From positions 1 through 6,457 of the forward strand of contig JALTUB010000136.1 of the NCBI GenBank assembly GCA_027047745.1: 6,457 nt of DNA. The letters run 5' to 3'. Position 1 is the stretch's first letter, and every line of letters starts with the position of its first letter. The position numbers were made by a program, and so were the translations under genes. This document shows positions 1-6,083 of this stretch, piece by piece. The DNA is from Sulfurimonas sp. Its GTDB lineage: Bacteria > Campylobacterota > Campylobacteria > Campylobacterales > Sulfurimonadaceae. The notes under the pieces were generated by a model, which worked only from the letters and a program-made list of their open reading frames with translations, had not been told where the DNA came from and ran no database searches.

Positions 1-622
1 ATATCTTCTCCAATATTTGTGTCAAATCTTTCGTTTTTATAACGATATTTGCCTCTTTTTCTAAAATTTCTCTAGCACAAAATGCAACTCTTGTCCCTGC
101 ATGAGCAAACATACTTAAGTCATTTGCTCCATCTCCACAAACTAAAGTCTCTTCTTGGCTTACACCTAAAATACTCTGTAAACGCACTAGCATATCGCCT
201 TTTGAGTGTGAAAACATCATATCCCCACCGACTAAACCTGTTAGCTTTCCATCTTTTTCATGAAGCACATTTGAAAAGTCTGCATCGTATCCTAAAATAT
301 CTTTTGCATAACCCGTAGCTGTTCTAAAACCACCACTAAAACAGACAACTTTTATACCTCGTTTTTTAAGCTCGGATATAGTCTCTTTTGCTCCATTCAT
401 ATATGGTAAACTTTGACTTATCTTCTCAACTACAGAAAAATCAAGACCTTTTAAAAGCCCTACTCTTTGTTGCAATGACTCAAAAAAATCAAGTCTTCCA
501 CTCATAGCTTCTTCTGTAATCCTAGCCACTTCTTCACCGATACCAAGTTCTTCTGCAAAAAAATCTATCGTTTCTCCATCCATCAATGTAGAATCGAAGT
601 CAAAAACTGCTAATTTCAACAT
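1..622 (-). CDS. serB: Phosphoserine phosphatase SerB, 3' end cut by window edge
   Basis: Predicted to hydrolyse O-phosphoserine to serine, the last step of the phosphorylated serine pathway, in the cytoplasm. It is a HAD-family phosphatase, and all four motifs are readable in the 207 residues present: DFDST at 8-12 (Asp8 nucleophile, Asp10 acid/base), SGGF at 96-99, Lys141, and GDGANDLSM at 163-171. The helical cap segment between motifs I and II resembles that of the single-domain Methanocaldococcus-type SerB, so the N-terminal ACT-like domain of the E. coli enzyme is absent. The visible end (KDLTQILEKI) matches where that short form finishes, so only a few residues or just the stop codon lie beyond base 1. 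The ATG at 620-622 is preceded by a purine-rich AGAGAG about 8 bases upstream. It is transcribed away from the MTHFR-like gene from an overlapping promoter region. Family assignment is very secure. Confidence 0.95.
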   Translation of the reverse strand, partial: MLKLAVFDFDSTLMDGETIDFFAEELGIGEEVARITEEAMSGRLDFFESLQQRVGLLKGLDFSVVEKISQSLPYMNGAKETISELKKRGIKVVCFSGGFRTATGYAKDILGYDADFSNVLHEKDGKLTGLVGGDMMFSHSKGDMLVRLQSILGVSQEETLVCGDGANDLSMFAHAGTRVAFCAREILEKEANIVIKTKDLTQILEKI

Positions 623-641
623 ATAAATTACTCTCTTTTGT

Positions 642-647
642 TATAAT
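642..647 (+). promoter_or_regulatory. Probable -10 box for the MTHFR-like/serS operon
   Basis: A perfect TATAAT preceded by TG and one base (TGTTATAAT) forms an extended -10 element. It would start transcription near 654, leaving a leader of about 23 bases that contains the AGGA ribosome site. No convincing -35 hexamer is seen; the expected place overlaps the serB start codon. Weak or missing -35 boxes are common in Campylobacterota. Confidence 0.6.
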
Positions 648-653
648 GTTGCA

Positions 654-659
654 ATTATA
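654..659 (-). promoter_or_regulatory. serB: Probable -10 box for serB
   Basis: A perfect TATAAT on the minus strand (read as ATTATA on the plus strand) lies about 31 bases upstream of the serB ATG. It predicts a start near 647 and a leader of roughly 25 bases. It is separated from the opposite-strand TATAAT by only 6 bases, so RNA polymerase cannot occupy both sites at once. No good -35 is visible. Confidence 0.55.
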
Positions 660-666
660 GCCAATT

Positions 667-670
667 AGGA
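667..670 (+). promoter_or_regulatory. Ribosome binding site that fixes a TTG start
   Basis: AGGA followed by six T bases and then TTG at 677-679. The reading frame upstream meets a TAA at 644-646 and contains no ATG or GTG between, so this Shine-Dalgarno with ideal spacing supports TTG as the initiation codon of the MTHFR-like gene. Confidence 0.7.
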
Positions 671-676
671 TTTTTT

Positions 677-1588
677 TTGTTTGATAAACTCATAAATAAG
701 TTAAATAATGACACTTTTATAACTCTGGAGACAACACCAGCACACTCTGCAAAGTTTTCTCCCATCATAGATAAGATAGAAGCTCTTGGTCTTGCAGACT
801 TGGTAGATGGATTTTCTACAACTGACAACCCATTAGCAAAACTAAAATACAATGCTCTTTTTGCAGCTAAAATGCTTCAAGATAGATTTAACAAGCCAGT
901 CATAGCAACCATGAGCATGAGAGATAGAAATAAGATAGCACTTCAATCAGACTTGTTAGGTGCAAATGAAGTCGATGTAAGAGCCATTTTAGCACTTACT
1001 GGTGACCCTGCCACTATCAGCGACCAACCTCATGCAAAGGGTGTATTTGAAGCAGATAGTTCACTCTTGTTAGATATTATCTCTGCGTTTAACTCGGGGA
1101 TGGACTTTGCAGGAAAACCTTTAACGCACCAACCTGAGCATATCCACTCTTTTGCTGTTGTAAATTCTTATGCTAAAAACCCAAAAACTCTTCAAAAAAA
1201 GATACAAAAGAAGATAAAGCATGGAGCGATAGGCATAATAACACAACCTGTATATGACCTAGAAAACGCAAAATTACTACTAGAGATGAAAGAAAATGCA
1301 AATCGTGAATGTTGCCCAGATAAGAAAAAAGGTGAGTTGATTTTTGGTGTATTTCCTATCACAAAACTAAGAACTGCACAGTTTTTATCGGCTCATGTTC
1401 CAGGTATAAATGTTCCTGCTTCTTGGATAGAAGAGTTAAGAATTGCACATGAAAAAGGTGAAGAAGAAGAGTATAAAGTTGGGTTTGAGTTAAGTAAAAA
1501 TCTATTTGAAGAGTTAAAACAACTTCATCCAAAGATTCATCTCATGACGGCAAACCAATTTCAAGTAGCGAAAGATATTTTAATATAA
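677..1588 (+). CDS. Methylenetetrahydrofolate reductase-like flavoprotein (MetF family)
   Basis: A 303-residue protein, close to the bacterial MetF length of about 300. The family reduces 5,10-methylene-THF to 5-methyl-THF with FAD, feeding methionine synthesis; the protein is expected in the cytoplasm. Aligned by eye with E. coli MetF, three active-site positions are kept: Glu18 in TLETTP, Asp110 in the LTGD strand (107-110), and Gln190 in ITQPVYD. The stretch PITKLRTAQFL (227-237) followed by PGINVPASW matches the late barrel region, but the E. coli Phe223 position appears to be Leu231. The usual FFPP after the first Glu is also replaced by TTPA. It is therefore a divergent branch, and the electron donor or even the exact folate reaction could differ, so I give no symbol. 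Start is TTG with AGGA six bases upstream. serS follows after 14 bases, so the two are probably co-transcribed. Confidence 0.8.
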   Translation: MFDKLINKLNNDTFITLETTPAHSAKFSPIIDKIEALGLADLVDGFSTTDNPLAKLKYNALFAAKMLQDRFNKPVIATMSMRDRNKIALQSDLLGANEVDVRAILALTGDPATISDQPHAKGVFEADSSLLLDIISAFNSGMDFAGKPLTHQPEHIHSFAVVNSYAKNPKTLQKKIQKKIKHGAIGIITQPVYDLENAKLLLEMKENANRECCPDKKKGELIFGVFPITKLRTAQFLSAHVPGINVPASWIEELRIAHEKGEEEEYKVGFELSKNLFEELKQLHPKIHLMTANQFQVAKDILI

Positions 1589-1602
1589 AATAGAGGAAAA
1601 CA

Positions 1603-2853
1603 ATGATTGATTTAAAACTATTACAAAAAGATTTTGAAAGTGTAAGTGCAAAACTTATGCGTAAGGGTGTAGATGCTACACTTTTAACAACTTTAAAAGA
1701 AAAATTTGAAGAACTTAAAGTAGCAAAAGCAGGGTTTGAAACTCTTCAAGCAGCACAAAACGCTATGAGTAAAGAGTTTGGTGTTTATAAACGAGAAGGT
1801 AAAGATATATCTGAACTAAAAGCTCGTGTTGATGCAAACAAGATTAAAGTTGCAGAGGCTATAGAAGTTCAAAGAGAAGCACAAGAAGAGCTTGAAAAAA
1901 TAGCTATGGCAGTACCAAATATCCCAGATGATGAAGTTCCTGATGGTAAAGATGAGAACGACAATGTAGAGCTAAAAAAAGTTCTTACTCCAAAAGAGTT
2001 TGATTTTAAACCAAAAGAGCATTGGGAACTAGCAGAAGAAAATGGCTGGATAGACTTTGAGCGTGGTGTAAAACTTGCTACCTCAAGATTTTCTGTAAGT
2101 TTTGGTATGGGGGCTAGACTTGAAAGAGCTCTTATCAACTTCATGCTTGATTTTAACCGTGAGAGAGGTTTCCAAGAAGTGAGCGTTCCTGCACTTGTAA
2201 ACAGAGCAGCACTAGAGGGAACAGGACAACTTCCAAAGTTTGAAGATGACCTCTACAAGATAGATGAGCAAGAGCTGTTTCTTATACCAACTGCAGAAGT
2301 TCCAGTAACAAACCTTTACCAAGATGAAATCTTATCTGCAGATGAACTTCCAAAAAGGATGACTGCTTATACATCTTGTTTTAGAAAAGAAGCAGGAGCA
2401 GCAGGAAGAGATACAAGAGGCATGATAAGGCAACATCAGTTCCATAAAGTAGAACTTGTAGCCATAACTACACCAGACACAAGCGAGATAATGTTTGAGC
2501 AGATGGTAAACTGTGCTTCAGATATTTTAACTGCACTAGAACTACCACATAAACTTGTAAACCTATGTACTGGCGACTTAGGTTTTGGGGCTGCTCACAC
2601 TACTGACATAGAAGTATGGTTGCCAGGTCAAAACACATACCGAGAAATCTCTTCTATCTCAAACACAAGAGAGTTCCAAGCAAGACGAGCAAAAATCCGT
2701 TATAAAAATGGAAAGAAAAACGAGCTAGTAAATACTTTAAATGGTAGTTCTCTTGCAGTTGGAAGAACACTTGTCGCCATCATGGAAAACTATCAAAATG
2801 AAGATGGAAGCATAGATATTCCTGAGGTTTTAAAACCTTATTTGGGGATGTAA
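1603..2853 (+). CDS. serS: Seryl-tRNA synthetase
   Basis: Charges tRNA-Ser (and tRNA-Sec where present) with serine in the cytoplasm, using ATP. The 416-residue length is typical of bacterial SerRS. Residues 1 to about 105 are charged and helical, the long antiparallel coiled-coil arm that grips the tRNA long variable arm. The class II catalytic core follows: TAEVP at 230-234 (serine pocket), motif 2 around FRKEAGAAGRDTRG (260-273) with Arg261, RQHQFHKVEL (276-285), REISSISN (347-354), and motif 3 at LNGSSLAVGRTL (379-390) with the ATP-binding Arg388. The C-terminus IPEVLKPYLG is the standard family ending. Start ATG has a strong AGAGGA five bases upstream. It lies 14 bases after the MTHFR-like gene, probably in one transcript, and converges on the next gene. 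No missing residues were noticed. Confidence 0.98.
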   Translation: MIDLKLLQKDFESVSAKLMRKGVDATLLTTLKEKFEELKVAKAGFETLQAAQNAMSKEFGVYKREGKDISELKARVDANKIKVAEAIEVQREAQEELEKIAMAVPNIPDDEVPDGKDENDNVELKKVLTPKEFDFKPKEHWELAEENGWIDFERGVKLATSRFSVSFGMGARLERALINFMLDFNRERGFQEVSVPALVNRAALEGTGQLPKFEDDLYKIDEQELFLIPTAEVPVTNLYQDEILSADELPKRMTAYTSCFRKEAGAAGRDTRGMIRQHQFHKVELVAITTPDTSEIMFEQMVNCASDILTALELPHKLVNLCTGDLGFGAAHTTDIEVWLPGQNTYREISSISNTREFQARRAKIRYKNGKKNELVNTLNGSSLAVGRTLVAIMENYQNEDGSIDIPEVLKPYLGM

Positions 2854-2860
2854 AAAGCTG

Positions 2861-2879
2861 GGATGATTAATCATCATCC
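2861..2879. terminator. Small hairpin between convergent genes, probable terminator
   Basis: GGATGAT pairs perfectly with ATCATCC around a 5-base loop (7-bp stem). On the minus strand the stem is followed after four bases by TTTTT (plus-strand 2853-2857), the form of a weak intrinsic terminator for the leftward genes. On the plus strand, after serS, only TTT follows, so rightward termination would be weak. The hairpin overlaps the stop codon and final Asp codons of the leftward gene. Confidence 0.4.
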
Positions 2880-3262
2880 TTTGGTGCTTCATCTACAAAA
2901 AACTTAGTATATTTTTTATCCACTTTAAAAAATGGAAAGATTGGTTTAAAAACCTTACTTGTGAAGAGTTTTGTATTTTTAAGTGCGTTTATATCATCAA
3001 GAGGTGGTTTAGCATATTTCCCGACTAAAGGCATTTTTGTTGTCATGCCATACATTATATCAGCCATCCTGTCAAATACATGAGAATCATCACTTGCATG
3101 AGAATCTTTTATAACACTGTCTTTAACCCTATTTTTAGCATCTCTTTTCATACCATCTTTGATTATATTGACAATACTTTTTTCTTTAATCTCAGGTTCT
3201 TTATCTTTAACTTCTTTTTTAAGACCCTCTTTAAACATATCTACAAAACTTTTTTCTTCCAT
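2867..3262 (-). CDS. Unrecognised charged protein with an N-terminal tandem repeat
   Basis: I do not recognise this 131-residue protein. It has no signal peptide or membrane helix, is rich in Lys, Asp and Glu, and is probably cytoplasmic. Residues 3-20 and 27-44 form a clear 24-residue-period repeat: EKS-[FI]-V-[DN]-x2-K-[ED]-G-[LM]-K followed by a basic tail, each likely an amphipathic helix. The C-terminal half is more mixed, with GMTTKMPLVGKYAKPP (72-87) and an aromatic, basic stretch KPIFPFFKVDKKYTKFF (106-122), ending in DDD. The ATG follows the stop of the upstream lipoprotein gene by two bases, and its Shine-Dalgarno (AAAGGGG) lies inside that gene's last codons, so translation is probably coupled. 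That pairing suggests it works with the membrane lipoprotein, perhaps at its cytoplasmic tail. This is inference from position only. Confidence 0.75.
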   Translation of the reverse strand: MEEKSFVDMFKEGLKKEVKDKEPEIKEKSIVNIIKDGMKRDAKNRVKDSVIKDSHASDDSHVFDRMADIMYGMTTKMPLVGKYAKPPLDDINALKNTKLFTSKVFKPIFPFFKVDKKYTKFFVDEAPKDDD

Positions 3263-3264
3263 AA

Positions 3265-3852
3265 TTACCCCTTTAATAAATCAATCTCTTGATTTTCTAT
3301 CTGATTTTTATTGTAACTTTCAGCCTCACCTTTAAACGCACTTATAAGTTGGTTTTCTTGATTTTTATCCAAGTTACCTGATGCAATTGTTTTTAGTAGC
3401 TCTTGTGCTATTTTAACTCGTGCCTCATTCTCTTTATGATAAAAATATTTTTTTAGATTGTCATTATATGCTGTTAGTTTGTCATCATGTCTTTTTTTAA
3501 AGTAGTAAAATATCAAAAACATACTTACTAAAACAACAAGAGCAAATATCAACATCATGTATCGTTTTAACTCTTGGTCAAAAAGCACTTTTGACTTTTC
3601 TTTTTCTAGTAAAATCTTCTGTTTGTCCAACTTAGACTTTAGTCTAAGCTTTTCAATCTCTACATCTTTTTGTATCTTAGCCAACTCTTTTTTTGACTCT
3701 ATCATAGCAAGTTGTATATCTTTTGTTTCTCTTACTTTTTTCTCAAAAGCAATCTTTTCATGTTTATTTTTCTGCTCCTTTTCAGCCTGAGTTTGAAACA
3801 AATCACATCCAGAAAAAAAGAACAATACTAAGAACAACAAAACAAATTTCAT
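3265..3852 (-). CDS. Inner-membrane lipoprotein with coiled coil and one membrane helix
   Basis: No family recognised; 195 residues. Residues 1-16 are a lipoprotein signal peptide ending in the lipobox FSGC, with Cys16 the lipidated residue. Asp17 at the +2 position is the classic inner-membrane retention signal in enterobacteria. Residues 20-97 are Lys/Glu-rich with regular hydrophobic spacing, a probable long periplasmic coiled coil. Residues 99-118 are a single hydrophobic helix followed by the basic stop KKRH (119-122), and residues 123-195 form a charged cytoplasmic tail. The chain is thus tied to the membrane twice, by lipid and by helix. ATG was chosen for GAGG five bases upstream. It is the first gene of a coupled pair with the repeat protein, and a 53-base gap separates it from the FmdE-like gene. 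Function is unknown; a scaffold or envelope-sensing role would be speculation. Confidence 0.8.
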   Translation of the reverse strand: MKFVLLFLVLFFFSGCDLFQTQAEKEQKNKHEKIAFEKKVRETKDIQLAMIESKKELAKIQKDVEIEKLRLKSKLDKQKILLEKEKSKVLFDQELKRYMMLIFALVVLVSMFLIFYYFKKRHDDKLTAYNDNLKKYFYHKENEARVKIAQELLKTIASGNLDKNQENQLISAFKGEAESYNKNQIENQEIDLLKG

Positions 3853-3861
3853 ATCAACCTC

Positions 3862-3878
3862 ATAAACTAAAAGTTTAT
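3862..3878. repeat. Perfect 7-bp inverted repeat upstream of the lipoprotein gene
   Basis: ATAAACT and AGTTTAT are separated by AAA. The palindrome abuts the GAGG ribosome site (3858-3861) and touches the possible -10 hexamers. It could be an operator or a leader hairpin next to the ribosome site. No T-run follows on the minus strand, so it is not a terminator for the operon upstream. All-AT context makes chance occurrence possible. Confidence 0.4.
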
Positions 3879-3887
3879 TCTACTATA
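3877..3887 (-). promoter_or_regulatory. Possible -10 region for the lipoprotein/repeat-protein pair
   Basis: Two overlapping minus-strand hexamers, TATAGT (3882-3887) and TAGAAT (3877-3882), both resemble a -10 box and precede the lipoprotein ATG by 25-35 bases. An A-rich tract lies just upstream, as in many AT-rich promoters. The 53-base gap here, against gaps of 2-9 bases at the other close junctions, supports a separate transcript start. In AT-rich DNA such hexamers arise by chance. Confidence 0.35.
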
Positions 3888-3905
3888 ATTTTTTTTGATA
3901 CTATC

Positions 3906-4508
3906 TTATTTATGAATATTTATCGTAATACTCTCATCAATATGAGATAAAATATTTTCTACTCTCTCTTGCCAAATCTTTTTAAACAAGAGCTTATCTT
4001 CCTCTGTGGCTGTTGATGAAAGGATTTTCTGCATAAGTTGCATTTGTTGTGGATTTACTGGTATAGAGTTTGGATTGTAAGTTACTTCAACACTACTTTT
4101 GTTGTCCAATCTTTGTAGTTTAACACTTGACTCAATATCATCATGAAACTTCATGAGGTCATGTCGCACAAAGTTTCCACCTATGCCTTTAAAACCTTTG
4201 GTAGTGGTTGCCCCTGTTATCTGTGTAAATACATTTGCAATTACCCCTGCAACTCCCTCGTTAGCATCTTCTTTAAATGATACGAAGATTTCACCTCTTT
4301 TTGGTATCTCATCTTTATATAAAGCTTTTAGACCTTCTAAGGCACAAAGGTATGCACCTGCCACTGTTGGACAGCTATGCCCTGCACTTTTTACTACATC
4401 TACATAATTAAACTCTACAATTCCATCTTCAAAAGTTCCAAGAAAATCACTTAAATCATCTTGTAATCTTATAGCTGGAACTTTATCAAAAAATTCTGGG
4501 TATTTCAT
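3906..4508 (-). CDS. FmdE-like protein with reduced cysteine set
   Basis: A 200-residue soluble protein resembling the FmdE family (named after a protein of the formylmethanofuran dehydrogenase operon, also found in many bacteria without methanogenesis). The signature GHSCPTVAGAY (43-53) matches the family GHxCPG motif and supplies His44 and Cys46 as likely metal ligands. Next come the RGEIFVSF strand (71-78) and ITGATTTKGFKGIGG (97-111), which corresponds to the family TGCTxGKGN segment but has Ala in place of the conserved Cys. The other expected Cys before it is also missing, so metal binding, if any, differs. Residues about 125-200 are a family-external helical tail. ATG follows AGGATAAGAT, with the Shine-Dalgarno overlapping the TAG stop of the DUF59 gene. 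It is the last gene of the four-gene operon. The family call is fairly good; the function is unknown. Confidence 0.7.
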   Translation of the reverse strand: MKYPEFFDKVPAIRLQDDLSDFLGTFEDGIVEFNYVDVVKSAGHSCPTVAGAYLCALEGLKALYKDEIPKRGEIFVSFKEDANEGVAGVIANVFTQITGATTTKGFKGIGGNFVRHDLMKFHDDIESSVKLQRLDNKSSVEVTYNPNSIPVNPQQMQLMQKILSSTATEEDKLLFKKIWQERVENILSHIDESITINIHK

Positions 4509-4516
4509 ATCTTATC

Positions 4517-4831
4517 CTAATTTCCACTTAACTTTTTCTTTACTTCATCCGTTGCCATAGAGATATTCCAAACTGGTTCCCAAACAACTTCCACCTCAAC
4601 ATTTTCAACTCTATCTATCTCTCTTAAAACTGCTTCTTCAACCCATTGAGTAATCATTTGATGAAGAGGACAAGCTCTAGTTGATAGAGTCATTGTTATC
4701 TTTGCATTCGCATTTTCATCACACTTTGCATCATAAATCAATCCCATCTCTACAAGATTAAATCCAACCTCTGGGTCATTTACAGTTGAAACTGCTTTAT
4801 AAAGTTCTTCTTTTGTTACAGGTATTTCCAT
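4517..4831 (-). CDS. MIP18/DUF59 family protein (PaaD/SufT-like Fe-S assembly factor)
   Basis: A single-domain DUF59 protein of 104 residues, the usual length. Diagnostic segments are NDPEVGFNLVEMGLIYD (18-34), the strand-turn STRACPLHQMI (50-60) with the conserved Cys54, and the C-terminal WEPVWNISMATDEVKKKL (84-101). Relatives include eukaryotic MIP18, SufT and PaaD, which help deliver or mature Fe-S clusters in client proteins, so a cytoplasmic metal-cluster assembly role is likely. No suf or paa genes are in view; the neighbours are a heme-copper-like membrane protein and an FmdE-like protein, possible clients or partners. The ATG is chosen because AAGGAAA lies just upstream, overlapping the TAA stop of the membrane-protein gene; a nearby ATG at 4834-4836 is out of frame. 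Gaps of 9 and 8 bases to its neighbours indicate one operon. Confidence 0.88.
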   Translation of the reverse strand: MEIPVTKEELYKAVSTVNDPEVGFNLVEMGLIYDAKCDENANAKITMTLSTRACPLHQMITQWVEEAVLREIDRVENVEVEVVWEPVWNISMATDEVKKKLSGN

Positions 4832-4840
4832 CTCATTTCC

Positions 4841-6073
4841 TTATTTAAAATTTATCATATAAAGTAAATCTTTTAGCATAAAAACACTGCCCATAAATAA
4901 AAAACTTACTCCTGATTTAAAAACCTCATTGTTTCCAATCAGTAAACCAATAGCTATGATAATCACGCCACTACTACTAAATAGAAATTGGATTTTTGCA
5001 CTCTGTTTTGGTACCATATCTGCCAACATTGGAACTTTTTGTTTTCCGATAAGTGGCGAAAATCTTTGATACCATACTAAAAATGGTACGATTTTATATA
5101 GATGACCATTTATCATAAATGTTATAAACCCTGCAAACATGAGCCAACCAAAAGTCAATAAAACAGTGTTTGAAGGATATAGTAGATAAACTATCCCTAA
5201 AATCAATCCACCCAATAAAGAGCTATATGCAAACAGAAGTGAGTGAAGGTATATATCATGGTCTAGTCTAACTCTAGTTTTGTAGATAAGCCATATCTGA
5301 TAAAAGTACAACATAAATGCAAAAATCGTTAAAGTATATCCACTATATTCTAAAAGTGAGTTTTTAAACAATGCACTAAACATTACCATAAATACTGATG
5401 TGGTAATGGTATAAAGTGCATACTCAACTGGTTTCCAACTAAAACTGTGTGAAAGCCAAAACATTGGAAGCAGTACCAAACTCATACCCATGATAGTCAC
5501 ACCGACATATCCTGCAAGTACCATATAAATATGTGCTTTTAAAAAGTTATTTATATCTATCTCTATAGTTCCAGCAAAACCAAGTGCCATCAAGATACCA
5601 AAGATTAAACCGAAAAATAAAAAACTGTTTGATAACACAATACTCTTCATGACAAGGTTGAGTTTTTTTTGTTTTATGATTGTTAAAAATGTTTCAAGTA
5701 CAAAGATTAAAAGTGCTACGAGGACTATCACTCCACCATAAGGTAACAAGGCTGCAGATGTATAAAAACCAAAGCCCATCATCAAAGCACCAATAGTTAA
5801 AAGTGGATAAATCACATAATATAACTCTACTGCGAAATGTCCAACTTCAAGCACTACTGGGACAAGTTGAGCCATCGCTCCAAATATCACCATCATGACA
5901 AAGCCAAGTAAAAATATATGCACCCATGAGAGTGTTAAAGTGCTATTTGTATCAAGATTTGATATATCAAATCCAAACAATAAAACTATACTAGATACAA
6001 AAAATATTATACCTACTATAAAATAGGGTGCTATTAGTTTAAATGGTGGTGCGAAATCTGTTGAAACAGCCAT
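4841..6073 (-). CDS. 12-helix membrane protein, heme-copper oxidase subunit I/NnrS-like
   Basis: A 410-residue integral membrane protein with about 12 hydrophobic helices (approximately 14-34, 50-75, 83-103, 111-133, 143-168, 178-205, 216-236, 241-264, 276-299, 304-330, 362-380, 386-407). Helices 2, 6 and 10 carry the same pattern, G-[FY]-[VI] then Gly then six residues then Pro: G58/G65/P72, G188/G196/P203, G315/G323/P330. His52 and His181 precede the first two. This fits the pseudo-threefold fold of heme-copper oxidase subunit I and the related NnrS proteins. The paired His of helix 7 and the HxH of helix 10 that bind CuB and hemes in true oxidases are not seen, so it is probably not an oxidase. 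The conserved-looking loop HLYKIVPFLVW (324-334) ends the core. ATG lacks a visible Shine-Dalgarno; no better in-frame start exists before a TAA at 6092-6094. A role in NO or heme/copper handling is inference. Confidence 0.72.
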   Translation of the reverse strand: MAVSTDFAPPFKLIAPYFIVGIIFFVSSIVLLFGFDISNLDTNSTLTLSWVHIFLLGFVMMVIFGAMAQLVPVVLEVGHFAVELYYVIYPLLTIGALMMGFGFYTSAALLPYGGVIVLVALLIFVLETFLTIIKQKKLNLVMKSIVLSNSFLFFGLIFGILMALGFAGTIEIDINNFLKAHIYMVLAGYVGVTIMGMSLVLLPMFWLSHSFSWKPVEYALYTITTSVFMVMFSALFKNSLLEYSGYTLTIFAFMLYFYQIWLIYKTRVRLDHDIYLHSLLFAYSSLLGGLILGIVYLLYPSNTVLLTFGWLMFAGFITFMINGHLYKIVPFLVWYQRFSPLIGKQKVPMLADMVPKQSAKIQFLFSSSGVIIIAIGLLIGNNEVFKSGVSFLFMGSVFMLKDLLYMINFK

Positions 6074-6083
6074 AATAAATGGT

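Noticed and set aside
82..318. Plus-strand open frame inside serB
   Set aside because: It is antisense to a gene with all catalytic motifs intact, and its translation shows only low-complexity Leu/His-rich sequence.
651..663. Possible sigma-54 promoter upstream of serB (TGGC...TTGC on the minus strand)
   Set aside because: The GG and GC dinucleotides are 8 bases apart instead of the required 10, and the same bases form a perfect TATAAT.
1869..2144. Minus-strand open frame inside serS
   Set aside because: Ser/Phe-rich shadow of the highly conserved serS coding strand, without a ribosome site.
2861..2871. The 11-mer GGATGATTAAT here also occurs on the minus strand at 6445-6455
   Set aside because: Short, AT-rich and placed at unrelated gene edges; only two copies and no further shared context, so probably coincidence.
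3884..3889. TATAAT on the plus strand
   Set aside because: No plus-strand gene follows; everything downstream is coded leftward, so it is most likely chance in an AT-rich gap.
4841..6073. Annotating the membrane protein as a true terminal oxidase or NO reductase subunit
   Set aside because: The helix-7 histidine pair and helix-10 histidines required for CuB and heme binding are not visible, and no cytochrome c subunit is adjacent.
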